Source: Helianthus annuus (lineage: Eukaryota; Streptophyta; Magnoliopsida; Asterales; Asteraceae). Taken from it: DNA of 64,000 nt. Below, piece by piece: positions 11,701-21,900 of the stretch. Position 1 is the stretch's first letter. Each line of letters begins with the position of its first letter. The notes under the pieces were generated by a model. That model was given only the letters and a program-made list of their open reading frames with translations, did not search any database and had not been told where the DNA came from. The translations under genes were made by a program, and so were the position numbers. The stretch is from the NCBI RefSeq assembly GCF_002127325.2, contig NC_035437.2:115254916-115318915 (forward strand), written 5' to 3'.

Positions 11701-12955
11701 CTATTGGAACAAGTGCGGATATTTCTTTCGCATTTCAGATTCAAGCTCCCATGTGTACTCAGATCCTCGTTTGGAGTTCCACTTTACTTTGACCAGAACT
11801 AATCTCTTGTGCTTAAGGTTCTTGCTTTTGCTATCTTCAATTTGTAGAGGTCTTTCTACAAGCTTAAGTTGTTCATTTACCTCTATATCCTTAAGAGGCA
11901 CTACAAGTGATTCATCAGCTAAGCATTTCTTGAGATTAGATACATGAAATACATCATGTATTCCTGCCATTTCCTCTGGCAGTTGTAGCTGATAGGCTAC
12001 AGGTCCTATTCTTTTAATAATCTCAAAAGGTCCAACATACCTGGGACTTGGCTTTCCCCGTTTGATGAATCTTACCACTCCTTTCCAAGGAGAGACTTTT
12101 AACAATACATTGTCACATACTTGGAATTCTAACGGTTTACGTCTGTTATAAGCATAACTCTTTTGTACATCACATGCTGTTTCAGTCGTTCCTTGACTTG
12201 AATGATCTTATCGGTTGTTTCCTGCACTATCTCAGGTCCAGATAGTTGCTTTTCCCCAATTTCTGCCCAACAGACTGGGTTCTGCACTTTCGTCCATAAA
12301 GTGCTTCGAATGGTGCAGCATTGATACTTGTGTGATAACTGTTATTATAAGAAAATTCTATTAAAGGTAAGTGATCGTCCCAATTACCTCCGAAATCAAT
12401 TACACAAGCTCTAAGCATGTCTTCCATTGTCTGGATTGTCCTTTCACTTTGTCCGTCTGTTTGAGGATGGTAAGCTGTGCTTAGATTCAACTTGGTTCCC
12501 ATTTCTTTTTGGAAACTTGTCCAAAAATGAGAGGTAAAACGACTATCCCTATCAGAAACAATTGATAAAGGTATTCCATGTAATGAACAATTTCATTTAC
12601 ATACAATTTGGCTAATTGTTGATAAAGGTATTCCATGTAATGAACAATTTCATACATACAATTGGGCTAATTGTTACATACTGAAAGTTTCTTTCATTGG
12701 TAAGAAATGAGCTGACTTGGTTAGCCTATCTACAATCACCCAGATTGTATCATTTCCTTTCTTTGTTTTGGGTAATTTAGTAACAAAATCCATTGTTATC
12801 AATTCCCATTTCCAAACTGGCATTTCCAATTATTGCAACAATCCTGAGGGTCTCTGATGTTCAGCTTTGACTTGTGAACAAGTTAAACATTTAGAAACAT
12901 AAGCTGCTATGTCCTTTTTCATTCCTATCCACCAAAATTTTTTCCTTAATTCCTG
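11701..12955 (-). pseudogene. Chromovirus integrase core, C-terminal part and chromodomain
   Basis: Reading leftward: the remains of the integrase zinc-binding and DDE core include a stop in the LLQ-stop-LEMPVW context near 12830. Next comes a duplicated segment at 12564-12675. Then an open piece, 12227-12502, reads [20 protein letters not shown], the conserved region around the last catalytic Glu. A break follows, then 11701-12105 with GPFEIIKRIGPVAYQLQLP, HDVFHVSNLKK and a terminal chromodomain-like VKVKWNSKRGSEYTWE. Chromodomains of this class steer integration to particular histone marks. At least one nonsense codon, frameshifts and the duplication make it non-functional. Confidence 0.88.
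12564..12675. repeat. Tandem duplication inside the integrase core
   Basis: Two copies (12564-12620 and 12621-12675) share GATAAAGGTATTCCATGTAA and both end GGCTAATTGTT. The second copy is two bases shorter. The duplication shifts the integrase frame. Confidence 0.9.
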
Positions 12956-13954
12956 TTACATCTTATCACTTCCTGGATGCATTGTATATTTAGAATTATG
13001 GGCTTCTTCTAATATACGGTGACGTAAATTTCCTAATTTAGGTATCCACATTCTCTTTTCATGGAATCTCCAAATTCCATATGTTCCTTGTTTTAATTCT
13101 TTAATTATTCCTTTCAATTTTTTAGTATCATCCTTGATTACTGATTCTTGTGCTTTTCTAATCTGATCATTTAAATCTACTTGTAGATTTAATTTAAGAG
13201 AACTTACCCTTTTTGGTTTTTCATGATACTTTCGACTTAAAGCATCTGCCACTACATTAGCTTTTCCTGCATGATACTGGATATCACAATCATAATCACT
13301 AAGAAATTCCACCCAAAGTCTTTGTCTCATATTCAACTCTTTTTGCCCGAAAACATACCTTAAACTTTTATGATCTGTAAAAACGGTAAACTTACTACCA
13401 TAGAGATAATGTCTCCAAATCTTAAGGGCAAAAATTATGGCTCCTAATTCCAAATCATGGGTTGAATAATTCTCTTAATGATTCTTAAGCTGTCTAGATG
13501 CGTAAGCTATAACCTTTTGACGTTGCATCAACACACATCCGTAACCTAACTTAAAAGCATCACAAAAGACTACAAAGTCTTCAGTTCCTTCTGGTAACGC
13601 TAGTATGGGTGCATGGGTTAATCTTTGCTTAAGAATTCTAAAGGCTTCTTCTTGTTTTGGTCCCCATTCAAACTTAATGGATTTACAGGTTAACTTAGTC
13701 AAAGGAGTGGCTATCCTAGAGAAATCTCGGATAAATCTTCTATAATAACCGGCCAATCCTAAGAAACATCTAACCTCGGTTGGTGACTCAGGGGTTTTCC
13801 ATTTGGTAATTGCCTCGATCTTTGTTGGATCCACATGGATTCCTTCATGGTTAACTAAATGTCCAAGAAATTGCACCTGTTCTAACCAAAACTCGCACTT
13901 TGAAAATTTTGCGTAAAGCTTTTCCTTTCTTAATAAAATTAAAAGTAAGTGCAA
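12956..13954 (-). pseudogene. Chromovirus reverse transcriptase C-part, RNase H, integrase zinc finger start
   Basis: From 13954 leftward the frame reads [19 protein letters not shown] and [13 protein letters not shown], typical of the Gypsy RT thumb and connection. RNase H follows with [11 protein letters not shown] and [17 protein letters not shown] residues (here [15 protein letters not shown]). Two in-frame TAA codons break it: at 13475-13477 (RQLKNH-stop) and at the left end (HPGSDKM-stop, 12956-12958). The frame is unchanged across 13475, so both are point nonsense changes. The catalytic FIDD of RT lies just upstream near 13975-14000, cut off by a frameshift. Confidence 0.9.
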
Positions 13955-14001
13955 GTGCTTTGCATGCTCTTCTTTACTCTTAGAGTAAATTAGAATATCA
14001 T

Positions 14002-14820
14002 CTATGAAGACATTATGAATTTATCCAAATATGGCTTACATATTCGGTTCATCATGTCCATAAATGCGGCTGGGGCATTTGTTAAACCAAATGGCATGAC
14101 AGTAAATTCATAATCGCCATACCTTGTTCTGAATGCGGTCTTAGGAATGTCCTCTTCCTGTACCTTTAATTGATGATATCCTGATCTTAAATCGATTTTT
14201 GAGAAAAATCGAGCTCCTTGAAGTTGATCGAACAGATCATCGATTCTTGGTAATGGATACCGATTCTTAATCGTGACCTTGTTCAATTCACGGTATTCAA
14301 TGCACATACGCATTGATCCGTCCATATTTTTAACAAACAAAATCGGTGCTCCCCATGGCGATGAGCTTGGCTGTATGAATCCTTTTTCCAACAGTTCGTC
14401 TAACCGTTTCTTTTGTTCCTGCATTTCGGCGGGTGCCAAACGGTAAGGTGCTTTGGCACTCGGTGCTCTCCCTGGTAGCAGGTGAATTATGAATTCAACT
14501 TCCCTGTCTGGCGGTAATCCTGGCAATTCTTCTGGAAATACTTCTGAAAACTGGGATACTACTGGAATGTCTTTTAGTTCTTTTCCTTTAATGTTAGTGA
14601 TTATAGAAATCAAATATACTATAGATCTTTTTCTTATGTAACTTGCAGTTTTCATTACAAAGATGAATTTAGTGGATCTAGATGGTTTATCTCCTTTAAT
14701 TGTGATCTTTTCACCCCTTGGTGAATTTATTTGAATTGTCTTTTGATCACACAAAATATTGCCTTTATTGGCTATTAACCAATCCATTCCTAACACGACA
14801 TCAAATCCTGCCAGATTCAT
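14002..14820 (-). pseudogene. Chromovirus protease end and reverse transcriptase N-part
   Basis: The piece starts [15 protein letters not shown], the end of the Gypsy protease. A linker with [19 protein letters not shown] follows, then RT blocks: [48 protein letters not shown] and [17 protein letters not shown] frameshift near 14000 ends it just before the FIDD active site. A further frameshift near 14840-14870 separates it from the gag-protease frame: the residues just before the Met also read well in this frame. Confidence 0.92.
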
Positions 14821-16244
14821 TGGGTAGAGGTTTGCAATAAATTAATTTGATTAAAAATTTCTATTCTTACTCCCTGCAAGATTTCAGAAATCATAACGAT
14901 TTCTCCATTTGCGGTCTCTACTAGACATTCTTGTGGTAGTTTAGTTAATGATTGATTTAGAAGTTCGCAAAACGAAGTATTAATAAAACTTTGGTTCGCA
15001 CCAGAGTCAAATAATACTTTAGCAAAAATATCATTAACTAAAAACGTACTAGCTATGACGTCCGGAATCATCTTGGCTTCATCTGCAGTTAAAACAAATG
15101 CTCTATCATTTTTAGGGTTCTTGTTGGTTGTAGCTGGAACTAATTTCGGACAATTGGGCTGGATGTGACCTTTTTCTCCACAGTGGAAGCATAGTCCATT
15201 AACAGGCTTTCTTCTGCAAGTTTCTTCCTTATGCCCTGATACTTTGCAGAAGTTGCAGTAAGTGGAGCATCTTCCTGAATGCTTCTTTCTGCAAGTTTTG
15301 CAGTATGGTGCAGAGGTAGAACCTATATTCCTACGATTGGAATTCCCAGAACGGAATTCTTGAGTAAGTCTTTGGCTTAGGTTTCTCCTCTGGTCTTCTT
15401 CTCTAGTACGGACTAGTTCATCAGTCAAGATATTAGCTAGTTCTACAGCTTCTTCTATGGTTTGAGGTCTAGCTGCCTTGACTACATGCCTAATCTCTCC
15501 AATTAATCCCCAAATGTAACGGGAGATTAATACCGGTTCAGGTGATGCAAGGGTCGGCACTATTCTAGCATATTCAAAGAATGTGGTAGTACAACCCTTA
15601 CTATCTACCCCGGTCATTCTAAGGTTCAGAAACTTATTTGCTATCTCTTCCTTTTCATTAGGAGGGCAGAATTTCCTTTCTACCATATTTTTAAATTCCT
15701 CCCATTCCATGTTGTATATCCTATCACTTCCCCTTGACTGGAGAATAGTGTTCCACCATTCTAGGGCTGAGTTCTTAAACAAATTCGAAGCAAACATTAT
15801 CTTGTCTTCTTCAGCACATTTGCTTATTTTTAGAACAGCCTCAGTCTTCTCTGTCCAGCGTATAGCTGCAATGGGTCCTTCATTGCCCGAGAATTCTATT
15901 GGTTTACAGGACCAAAATTCTTTGTAAGAACAATCATATGGCATGGTTCTTCTTCTTTTGGGAAGGGGCACCTGAAGTACGGGTCCATTGTTCACGCTGT
16001 GTTCTGGTTCACTTGGTCGCTTACTGCTATGCTTACTTTTATTATTCGCTTCTTGAACCGTTTGAATAATAAATGGCATTGCATCTATAATTCCTTGTGC
16101 CACTATGTGTTGAACGACACTATTATCCATTTGGTTTCCATTGTTATTGTTGTTTGGATTCTTGTGCTTCAGATTATCATTATTCGAGTGGTTGTCGTTC
16201 TGAATATTATCATTCTGGTTTTCTTGATTCACTTCGTTGTCCAT
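14817..16244 (-). pseudogene. Chromovirus gag and protease
   Basis: A 475-residue frame. The N-part is Asn/Gln-rich. Then comes the Gag fold (FWSCKPIEFSGNEGP, ALEWWNTILQSRG, WEEFKNMVERKF) that builds the particle. Two CCHC-type knuckles bind RNA: CxxCxxxGHxxxxC in CNFCKVSGHKEETC and CFHCGEKGHIQPNC. The aspartic protease follows, with the catalytic triad readable as LFDSGANQSF. It ends by frameshift near 14840-14870 before GMDWL. Gag itself looks open, so this is the best-kept part of the element. Confidence 0.92.
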
Positions 16245-16479
16245 CTGAATTTTAAATATTTACCAATTATTAATATCACCAATAATATTTGAATATAGCC
16301 AATCACATGTGACATACTTTTGGTCAAAAGCGTCGAGCATTGCGACTTTTACTCTATTCATATATTATGCGTCTATTACACACTAGTACTGAAATAAAAA
16401 TTACAATACCGATTGAAATTTAAAACTAGTAATAGGCATCCGTACACACATATTTTATTTCATTTTTATTTTATTATTA

Positions 16480-17360
16480 TTATTACTACTACCGTCTCCA
16501 CCATCGATTTAGGGATATGGATTCATCCAAAAATCCATATTGCGTTCATCGTATTTCCATACGAGACGCTTTCCTACCTGTTGCATTCTCTCACTGCTTT
16601 TTAAAATTTCCTCACCAAATGTCCTAAGTTCTTGTACGTTTTCTGCACTCATTGGGGGTGCAGGTTCTAGGACTGGGTTCGGAATCTGGGGTGCGGGTTC
16701 CTGATACGGGGCCTGGTATGGGTAAGGGTTCTCTAAAATTTCCCTAATGTATGCATCGTTATCGAAATAGGGATCTAGAGTATCTACCCTGGGTAGGCTC
16801 CTAGATTTGGCATGGGCAAATCTTCATGGATAGGGTAATGTTGCGCATAATCCCTGTTGTCGTCCCACCATGGGTCGTAATTTGGGTCTAGGGGATTTGG
16901 TGCAGGTACCCTAGGTATCTACTCCGGGTTGAAATCATGCATTTCTACTTGATTTCCAAGGTTTTCTATTTCCATGGGTTGATCAGGAATTGGTGGTTGT
17001 GGTTGGGGTGCTAGAATTTGTTCCAGGTTTGGGTCAGCTGCAGTGGTTGCTAAGATATGGATATTAGTTATACCCCTATTGAGCATATCCTGGGCATAGG
17101 AATCGGTTTCTCTTTTCGCTGCGGCTAAAACTCGCTGTTCCTGTAACTTTTCATACGTTTCCTACGCTCGTGTGCTCCCCTACTGAACCATCCCCTCTTT
17201 TTCTGAGGAAATGGCTCTTCAGATTGAGCCTTAAACACAAAGATTCCTTCTTCCGTATCAGCAGAGTCCCCCGAGAGGGCAGGCTGAGAAGAGGAGGTGC
17301 CTTCGCTAATAGGCGAACCAGACAATTGACGATACGCCTCAGATGGTCCTCGGTCGCTCA
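16480..17360 (-). pseudogene. Extra leader ORF upstream of chromovirus gag
   Basis: Between the primer site and gag the minus strand holds a second, decayed coding stretch. It begins MSDRGPSEAYRQLSGSP at 17360, continues acidic then basic (KKRGWFSRGAHERRKRMKSY), and shifts frame near 17160. It goes on as a Pro/Gln-rich, acidic region (ILAPQPQPPIPDQPMEIENL) with a TAG near 16920 and another stop near 16800. It then continues with PAPPMSAENVQELRTF toward 16560. No domain is recognised. Composition and order suggest a disordered leader protein. This ORF is not part of the textbook Gypsy layout. Confidence 0.55.
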
Positions 17361-17489
17361 TACTGTAAACGGACAAATAATCAGATAACACATAACAAGA
17401 AATACAATTATGCACGTATTTCCGTAATTTATTTCCTAATACTTCAAATTTTGACGTCAGCAGAACACTTCTGTGGCTGAATCAGTGGC

Positions 17490-17504
17490 ATAACTCTGAT
17501 ACCA
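17490..17504 (-). other. Primer binding site of the chromovirus
   Basis: On the minus strand TGGTATCAGAGTTAT follows the 5' LTR after six bases, again the initiator-Met type. Confidence 0.85.
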
Positions 17505-17510
17505 CCTTCA

Positions 17511-18958
17511 GTCACAACCCCCGATCCCTAGTTCACGGGAACGGGCGGCCGCGAGCCAATTTTGGTGGTATCATTATTTTATTCATTTTGGCAGCGGAAA
17601 TTTTCATCAGGACCGTAGTTAGGAAATATATTATCAGAGTAAACCACCACATTTTATAATATTAAACACGTGGGTAAAACCCAAGTTTTCAGTATACACA
17701 CTTTTATAGGAATAAATCCTATTTTATTTAACAAAACATCTATTTTATTCTTAGGTAACTTTATTGCCACTTTTCCAAGCCTTCAGTGCTGTCCAGCTGG
17801 CTTCTATTTGGCTTTCACAGTTTGTTACCTGAAACGCGTTTTAAAAACATTTTGTCAGTGGGAAATACTGGTGAGTGAATCCCAGTTTAATCAAAACAGA
17901 TTTTTATCAGTTTGACAGTATTGAGGGGGGTCGCGCAATTACATTTGTTTCCAAGTCATATCAATTACCATCACATGGTACTGTCGTTCTCGACTTATGG
18001 TCATGTTACTCCTAACCAGGTTGTAACAAATTTTGTATACAAAACCCCAAATTTACCATCGATAATTGTATCCTTACAAATACTCAATGACTGCTATTCG
18101 CATGGAAAAATATTTAAGGTTTTCTAAAAACATTTCACAAAATAGGTTTACAAAAAGGGGATAACTCACATTGCTGTTTTAGGATTATCAGTAAGGATTT
18201 CCTGGGAATAATCTAAAAATTACACAAATGCACGTGTGTTAGTATAATAACCCATTTTAACATTAGTAATACCCTCCCCGAGACGACATTCCAACGACTA
18301 CGTCGGGCAGAACCACGACAGCCGTTATGGAACCCTAGATTAATCGGGCAGAGTATCTAATACGTCACCAAGGGTTATAATACTTACATCATAGCAGAAC
18401 CTCGCTATTTAGGGGGTATAATACCCGAGTATTATGCCTACTATAAGAAAATTTGAGAGAAAGAAAGATTTCTGAACGAGTTTCGACTGAAGGCCCGATG
18501 CCTCCTTATATAGGGCTGATCTGGGTTTTCTTGCGGCCCGCGTAAAGTGAAGCAAGGGCCTACGTGGCCCGTGTGGCCTAGGGGTCTAGGCGTAGCTGAT
18601 CCGGGTCACGCATAGGTTCAACACGTTGATGACACGTGTCGTCACCGGGCTGCGCCACATTCTAAGACTCTAGCGGCCCGCGTAAAATTAAGCTTAAGCT
18701 TACGCGGCCCGCCTGAACTAAAGAAAACAAACGGGATCATGTTCTGATCCTAATACCGACCGCGTAAATGTTGGGGTGGGTCTACGCGGCCCGTCTCAGC
18801 TTAAGTTTCAGATTTTTAAATTATTTTTAAATGCTATATTGTGTTTCGGGCTCGGTTTTCACATACGGGGTATATTCAAAGACATATTAGAACATTTCAA
18901 ATATTGTTAGGGTGTCGGAAAAATTACGGGAGTGTCGGTTTACGTTAGGGTTGTTATA
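17511..18958 (-). repeat. 5' LTR of the chromovirus
   Basis: Partner of 10217-11664, same length. By eye roughly 45 differences, many in CG contexts. TATATAAG on the minus strand is at 18504-18511. AGAAG at 18959-18963 completes the target duplication. Confidence 0.93.
18504..18511 (-). promoter_or_regulatory. TATATAAG box of the chromovirus 5' LTR
   Basis: CTTATATA on the plus strand. This is the promoter copy that would drive the element RNA leftward. Repeated GCGGCCCGCGTAA-type words lie upstream at about 18530-18795. Confidence 0.7.
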
Positions 18959-18963
18959 AGAAG

Positions 18964-19677
18964 GATGACAGATTCCAACATTCAAAGAAGCTTGACTACA
19001 AAAAGACAGAACAACAGATTAGTGCTCCTAAACCACTGATCACATTAGCAGATACCTCTATCATTGTGATAAACCAAGAAAAGAGGAAAATGCTGACCAA
19101 TGAAGAAGAAAAAGAAAAGGAAGCTGAGTACTTTACAGAAGCCATCAAGAAAATGGATTTAAAAGAAGATAGCTCATCGAAACTTCAAAACCTTGTCAAA
19201 AAGGTATTGAACAAACCTGCATCACCAAACACTTCAGCAGATTTGACAGCCATTGAGCTAGATCAAAAGAAGAGACAAGAGCAGATTGAAAAAGAGACTG
19301 CAGAAGATATAGCTGCAGTAAATGATGTCATAAAAATGGCTTTCAAACAAATGTCTGCTGAAAGTTCACAAATCTTCACAAGGCCAATATCTCCAGACTC
19401 ATCAGTGAATAAATCTCTCCCAAGAAACCCATTGGGTTCAAAAGTACTAAAATGGATGTCTGATCAAATGACCCATGTATTGACCCTGATCAGATCCAAT
19501 GGAGAAGTTAAGCACATATCAAGGGATCAAGCACTAGGCCTGGGTGTTGAAGATCTACAAGATCTCCTTGAGCTTACACTGTGTAGGGATGAGGGTGATA
19601 CGAGTTCTCAGGATTTTGAGATTCAATTTAAAGAACAAGTTAGAGAACTTCTGATGAGAAATAAAAATCCAGAATAA
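18964..19677 (+). pseudogene. SIRE-type extra 3' ORF, C-terminal part
   Basis: Continuation of the ORF cut by the chromovirus. It is open from 18964 to the TAA ending at 19677. It is highly charged and probably coiled-coil in the first half (EKRKMLTNEEEKEKEAEYF, KKRQEQIEKETAEDIAAV). A more globular end follows with LGLGVEDLQDLLELTLCRDE. The frame of the left half at 10216 does not match this half by one base, so a shift existed besides the insertion. No motif with known function was recognised. Confidence 0.6.
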
Positions 19678-19701
19678 TGAAGAGTTTTGGCATTATCTGT
19701 T

Positions 19702-19712
19702 CCAGGGGAAGA
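19702..19712 (+). other. Polypurine tract of the SIRE-like element
   Basis: CCAGGGGAAGA immediately precedes the 3' LTR start at 19714. Confidence 0.75.
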
Positions 19713-19713
19713 T

Positions 19714-20496
19714 TGTTGGGATTGAACCCTACCAGAGGAACAGATAACGAAAGCCAAAACTGGTTCATAACAGTGGATTCATTATAATCAGCTGTTTGCA
19801 TTAAGCTTTCCCCTTGACAGTGGTTATTTGGCAACTGACAGACTTCAAAGCACTACTCAATAAGACAACTGCTACTAAAGAACTGATGAAGTTTAAAGGC
19901 TAAAGCTTAATCTACTGACGGAATCCAAGCACTGCTGAAGAGTTAAAGCACTGCCCATTCAAAGTCTAATCACCATTTGAAGAAAGCACTGATGCTCAAA
20001 CATCAGTGGTTGACTACATCAGTGGAATGAAGAATCAGTGTTTATACATCAGTGATTAGAATGTAATCAGTGTCTATATGGTCAGTAGTTATAGAACAAT
20101 GGATAGAGTTTGTTAGGTTGTTAGATGTCACTTTCATGGTGACGTCAGCTGAGATGCTTCAGTGGTTTGGTTTGCCTATAAATGTAACAGTACTCTGTAC
20201 TGTTACATTTGATTGACTGAGTGAGTTCTTCTCCTCATGTCTATCCTTTCATCTTGTGCAATCAACCATGGAGTATCAGGCCGAGGGGGAGTTTAGCTTG
20301 TAAGCATGCTTTGTAATCTTTTGACTTATATTGTAATCATTCGACACAATATGAAGCATGTGTTCATCAAAACTATTTTCTCCTTGATTGTGTTTACAAA
20401 GTTTGTTTTCATTTCCGCTGTATTAAAATCTCAATTCATATCTATTAATTTGTTCAATTTATACAAACACTTTTATGACAGCCTCAGATCTTAACA
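19714..20496 (+). repeat. 3' LTR of the SIRE-like element
   Basis: 783 bp, TGTTGGG...TAACA, partner of 3941-4728, followed by GTGAG. It keeps the TATA box (20177-20183) with the perfect inverted repeat through 20210. Confidence 0.95.
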
Positions 20497-20501
20497 GTGA
20501 G

Positions 20502-21011
20502 GTTATATATGTTTGGATTATAGTAGTTTTCTCTAGCCTCTCACAAGTACTTCACCAAAGATTCTATACTAGGTGTTGTATATGTTTGGATTATGACATT
20601 TTACTCGGTCAATAAAACTAAACAAGTAATACTTCACCAACATAAATAAAAACTTAATTCATGCAATTCTGTAGCCTGTTGCTTTATTCATTTATCTAGA
20701 TTTTATTCACATAAATAAAAGCTTAATTCTTGAAATATGATTTGTGCACAATATAATTATCGTTCTGACTCCGAAGATTATATGAATATCTCACGGTTCA
20801 TCTTTTTGCATGGTATTTTTAGAAAATATCTTACTAATTTAGAGGACTCAGAATAGGCATATAGCATCACACTTCCTATATATTTGAGGGCTATTTTTTA
20901 TTTAATTAGGTATTGACATTGAAGGGATCCTTTTTTTTACAATATAATAAAATAATGGGTCTATGGATATCATTACCATGGATTATCGTTATAAGTTTAA
21001 ATAAACATAAG
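20502..21011. other. Right flank of the SIRE-like element, no gene seen
   Basis: A+T-rich. The phrase TATATGTTTGGATTAT occurs at about 20507 and again near 20578, an imperfect direct repeat. Nothing coding was recognised before the MAP-kinase exon. Confidence 0.4.
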
Positions 21012-21098
21012 GCAAATGCCGACTGCAAACTCAAGATCTGTGACTTTGGACTTGCAAGAGTCGCGTTAAACGATACACCCACTGCAATATTCTGGACA
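21012..21098 (+). pseudogene. Orphan MAP-kinase exon (TDY group), DFG segment
   Basis: 29 codons read ANADCKLKICDFGLARVALN then DTPTAIFWT. This is the segment of plant group-D MAP kinases from just after the catalytic loop through the DFG motif to the residue before the TDY activation loop. AG precedes it (21010-21011) and GT follows directly (21099-21100), so it has exon-like borders. No catalytic loop (HRDLK) upstream and no DYVATRWYR downstream are present in this window. It is a lone exon, probably moved here by a Helitron whose 3' end lies at 21467, or left from a deleted gene. Confidence 0.8.
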
Positions 21099-21438
21099 GT
21101 ATGCCGCTAACTTCTCTAAAATACAGTTTATCATTAAAGCTAGGACCTGTTTTATTAGCTTTATTTTTGGGATTGTGGCTTGTGATTAGAGGTGCACAAA
21201 CCGGCGTAAACAAAATTTTGACATTTTGTAATGACAGTTGGTTAATAACCGGTTATTTGAGGTTACTTAACCGGTTATTTTCAAATTTTTCTTTTTTTCA
21301 GTGATTTTCTCGACAAACTAACAGAAAAACGAGTGCCAACATATCACGAATAAGAAAACTAACTTAAGTACTATGTAATATACCACAAGACGACTGATAA
21401 ACTAAAGGTAAACGAGTATGCTATTGTAAATCGTCACT

Positions 21439-21467
21439 CTCGCTGCATCGCGCGGGTAAATGACTAG
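21439..21467 (+). mobile_element. Helitron 3' end
   Basis: CTCGCTGCATCGCGCGGGTA followed by AATGACTAG and then T. A GC-rich hairpin a few bases before a terminal CTAG, with T next, is the Helitron 3' terminus. The matching 5' TC end was not located. It may lie left of the SIRE-like insertion. Confidence 0.6.
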
Positions 21468-21843
21468 TATATGTATACGCGTATTGGTTGGATCAAATAC
21501 AATATTAAAAAGTAGTGTGAAATGTGTTTGTAGTAAACTTAGACCATTGGTATGGGCAAATCCATGGCTAAGATATAGAGGATCACAATTTTGTCATTAG
21601 ATGGAGTTGCTCTATGACAGGTTACCGTTTGGAGTTTCGTTCGTGATAAAATATCATGTGCGAACTAGAGGTTTTACCACAGTGGGCCTTTCGGTGATGG
21701 GGTTTGTCTAAAATTGGTGACGACCGGGTCACCAACGCTGTCTGCGATCACGGGTATTGGTGGCCTTTTGCCCATGAGTATACTGGGATGGTCGGACTTT
21801 GTTGAACGTTCAAAAAATAATATAGCATGAGTAAATAAGATGG
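21468..21843. other. Intergenic stretch downstream of the defensin-like gene
   Basis: Moderate GC, no open frame of note. Nothing recognised. Confidence 0.4.
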
Positions 21844-21853
21844 TTTATTTATT
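21844..21853 (-). terminator. Poly(A) signal of the defensin-like gene
   Basis: TTTATTTATT on the plus strand gives overlapping AATAAA signals on the minus strand about 50 bp after the stop codon at 21901-21903. Confidence 0.55.
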
Positions 21854-21900
21854 ACATTAAGTACGCGTAACGAAAGTAAATCAAAATTTTAAGTTTAAGG

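Larger units (their letters stand above)
10217..18958 (-). mobile_element. Nested Ty3/Gypsy chromovirus (Tekay-like), minus orientation
   Basis: Two 1448-bp LTRs (10217-11664 and 17511-18958) enclose, on the minus strand, a primer site, leader ORF, gag-protease, reverse transcriptase, RNase H, integrase and chromodomain. The target duplication AGAAG is at 10212-10216 and 18959-18963. It splits the extra ORF of the SIRE-like element. Domain order (RT-RH-INT-chromodomain) is Gypsy. The C-terminal WNSKRG and YTWE pattern is that of plant chromoviruses, probably Tekay (inference). Its pol carries at least three nonsense codons, two frameshifts and a tandem duplication, so it is dead. Confidence 0.93.
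3941..20496 (+). mobile_element. Complete SIRE-like Copia retrotransposon with a nested chromovirus
   Basis: Two near-identical LTRs, 3941-4728 and 19714-20496, both start TGTTGGG and end TAACA. They are flanked by a perfect 5-bp target duplication, GTGAG, at 3936-3940 and 20497-20501. An initiator-Met-type primer site follows the left LTR and a purine tract precedes the right one. Internal content is a collapsed gag-pol (about 4.75-6.6 kb) and a long, broken extra ORF (6875-10238 plus 18964-19677). A minus-strand Gypsy element, 10217-18958, sits inside the extra ORF. The extra 3' ORF and Met primer site point to the SIRE/Maximus lineage (inference). By eye the two LTRs differ at roughly 20 sites, mostly transitions. 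No intact reverse transcriptase remains, so movement would depend on enzymes supplied by other copies. Confidence 0.9.

Noticed and set aside
21012..21098. A working MAP-kinase gene
   Set aside because: Only one exon is present. The catalytic loop and the activation loop TDY and beyond are missing on both sides, even after removing the SIRE-like insertion.
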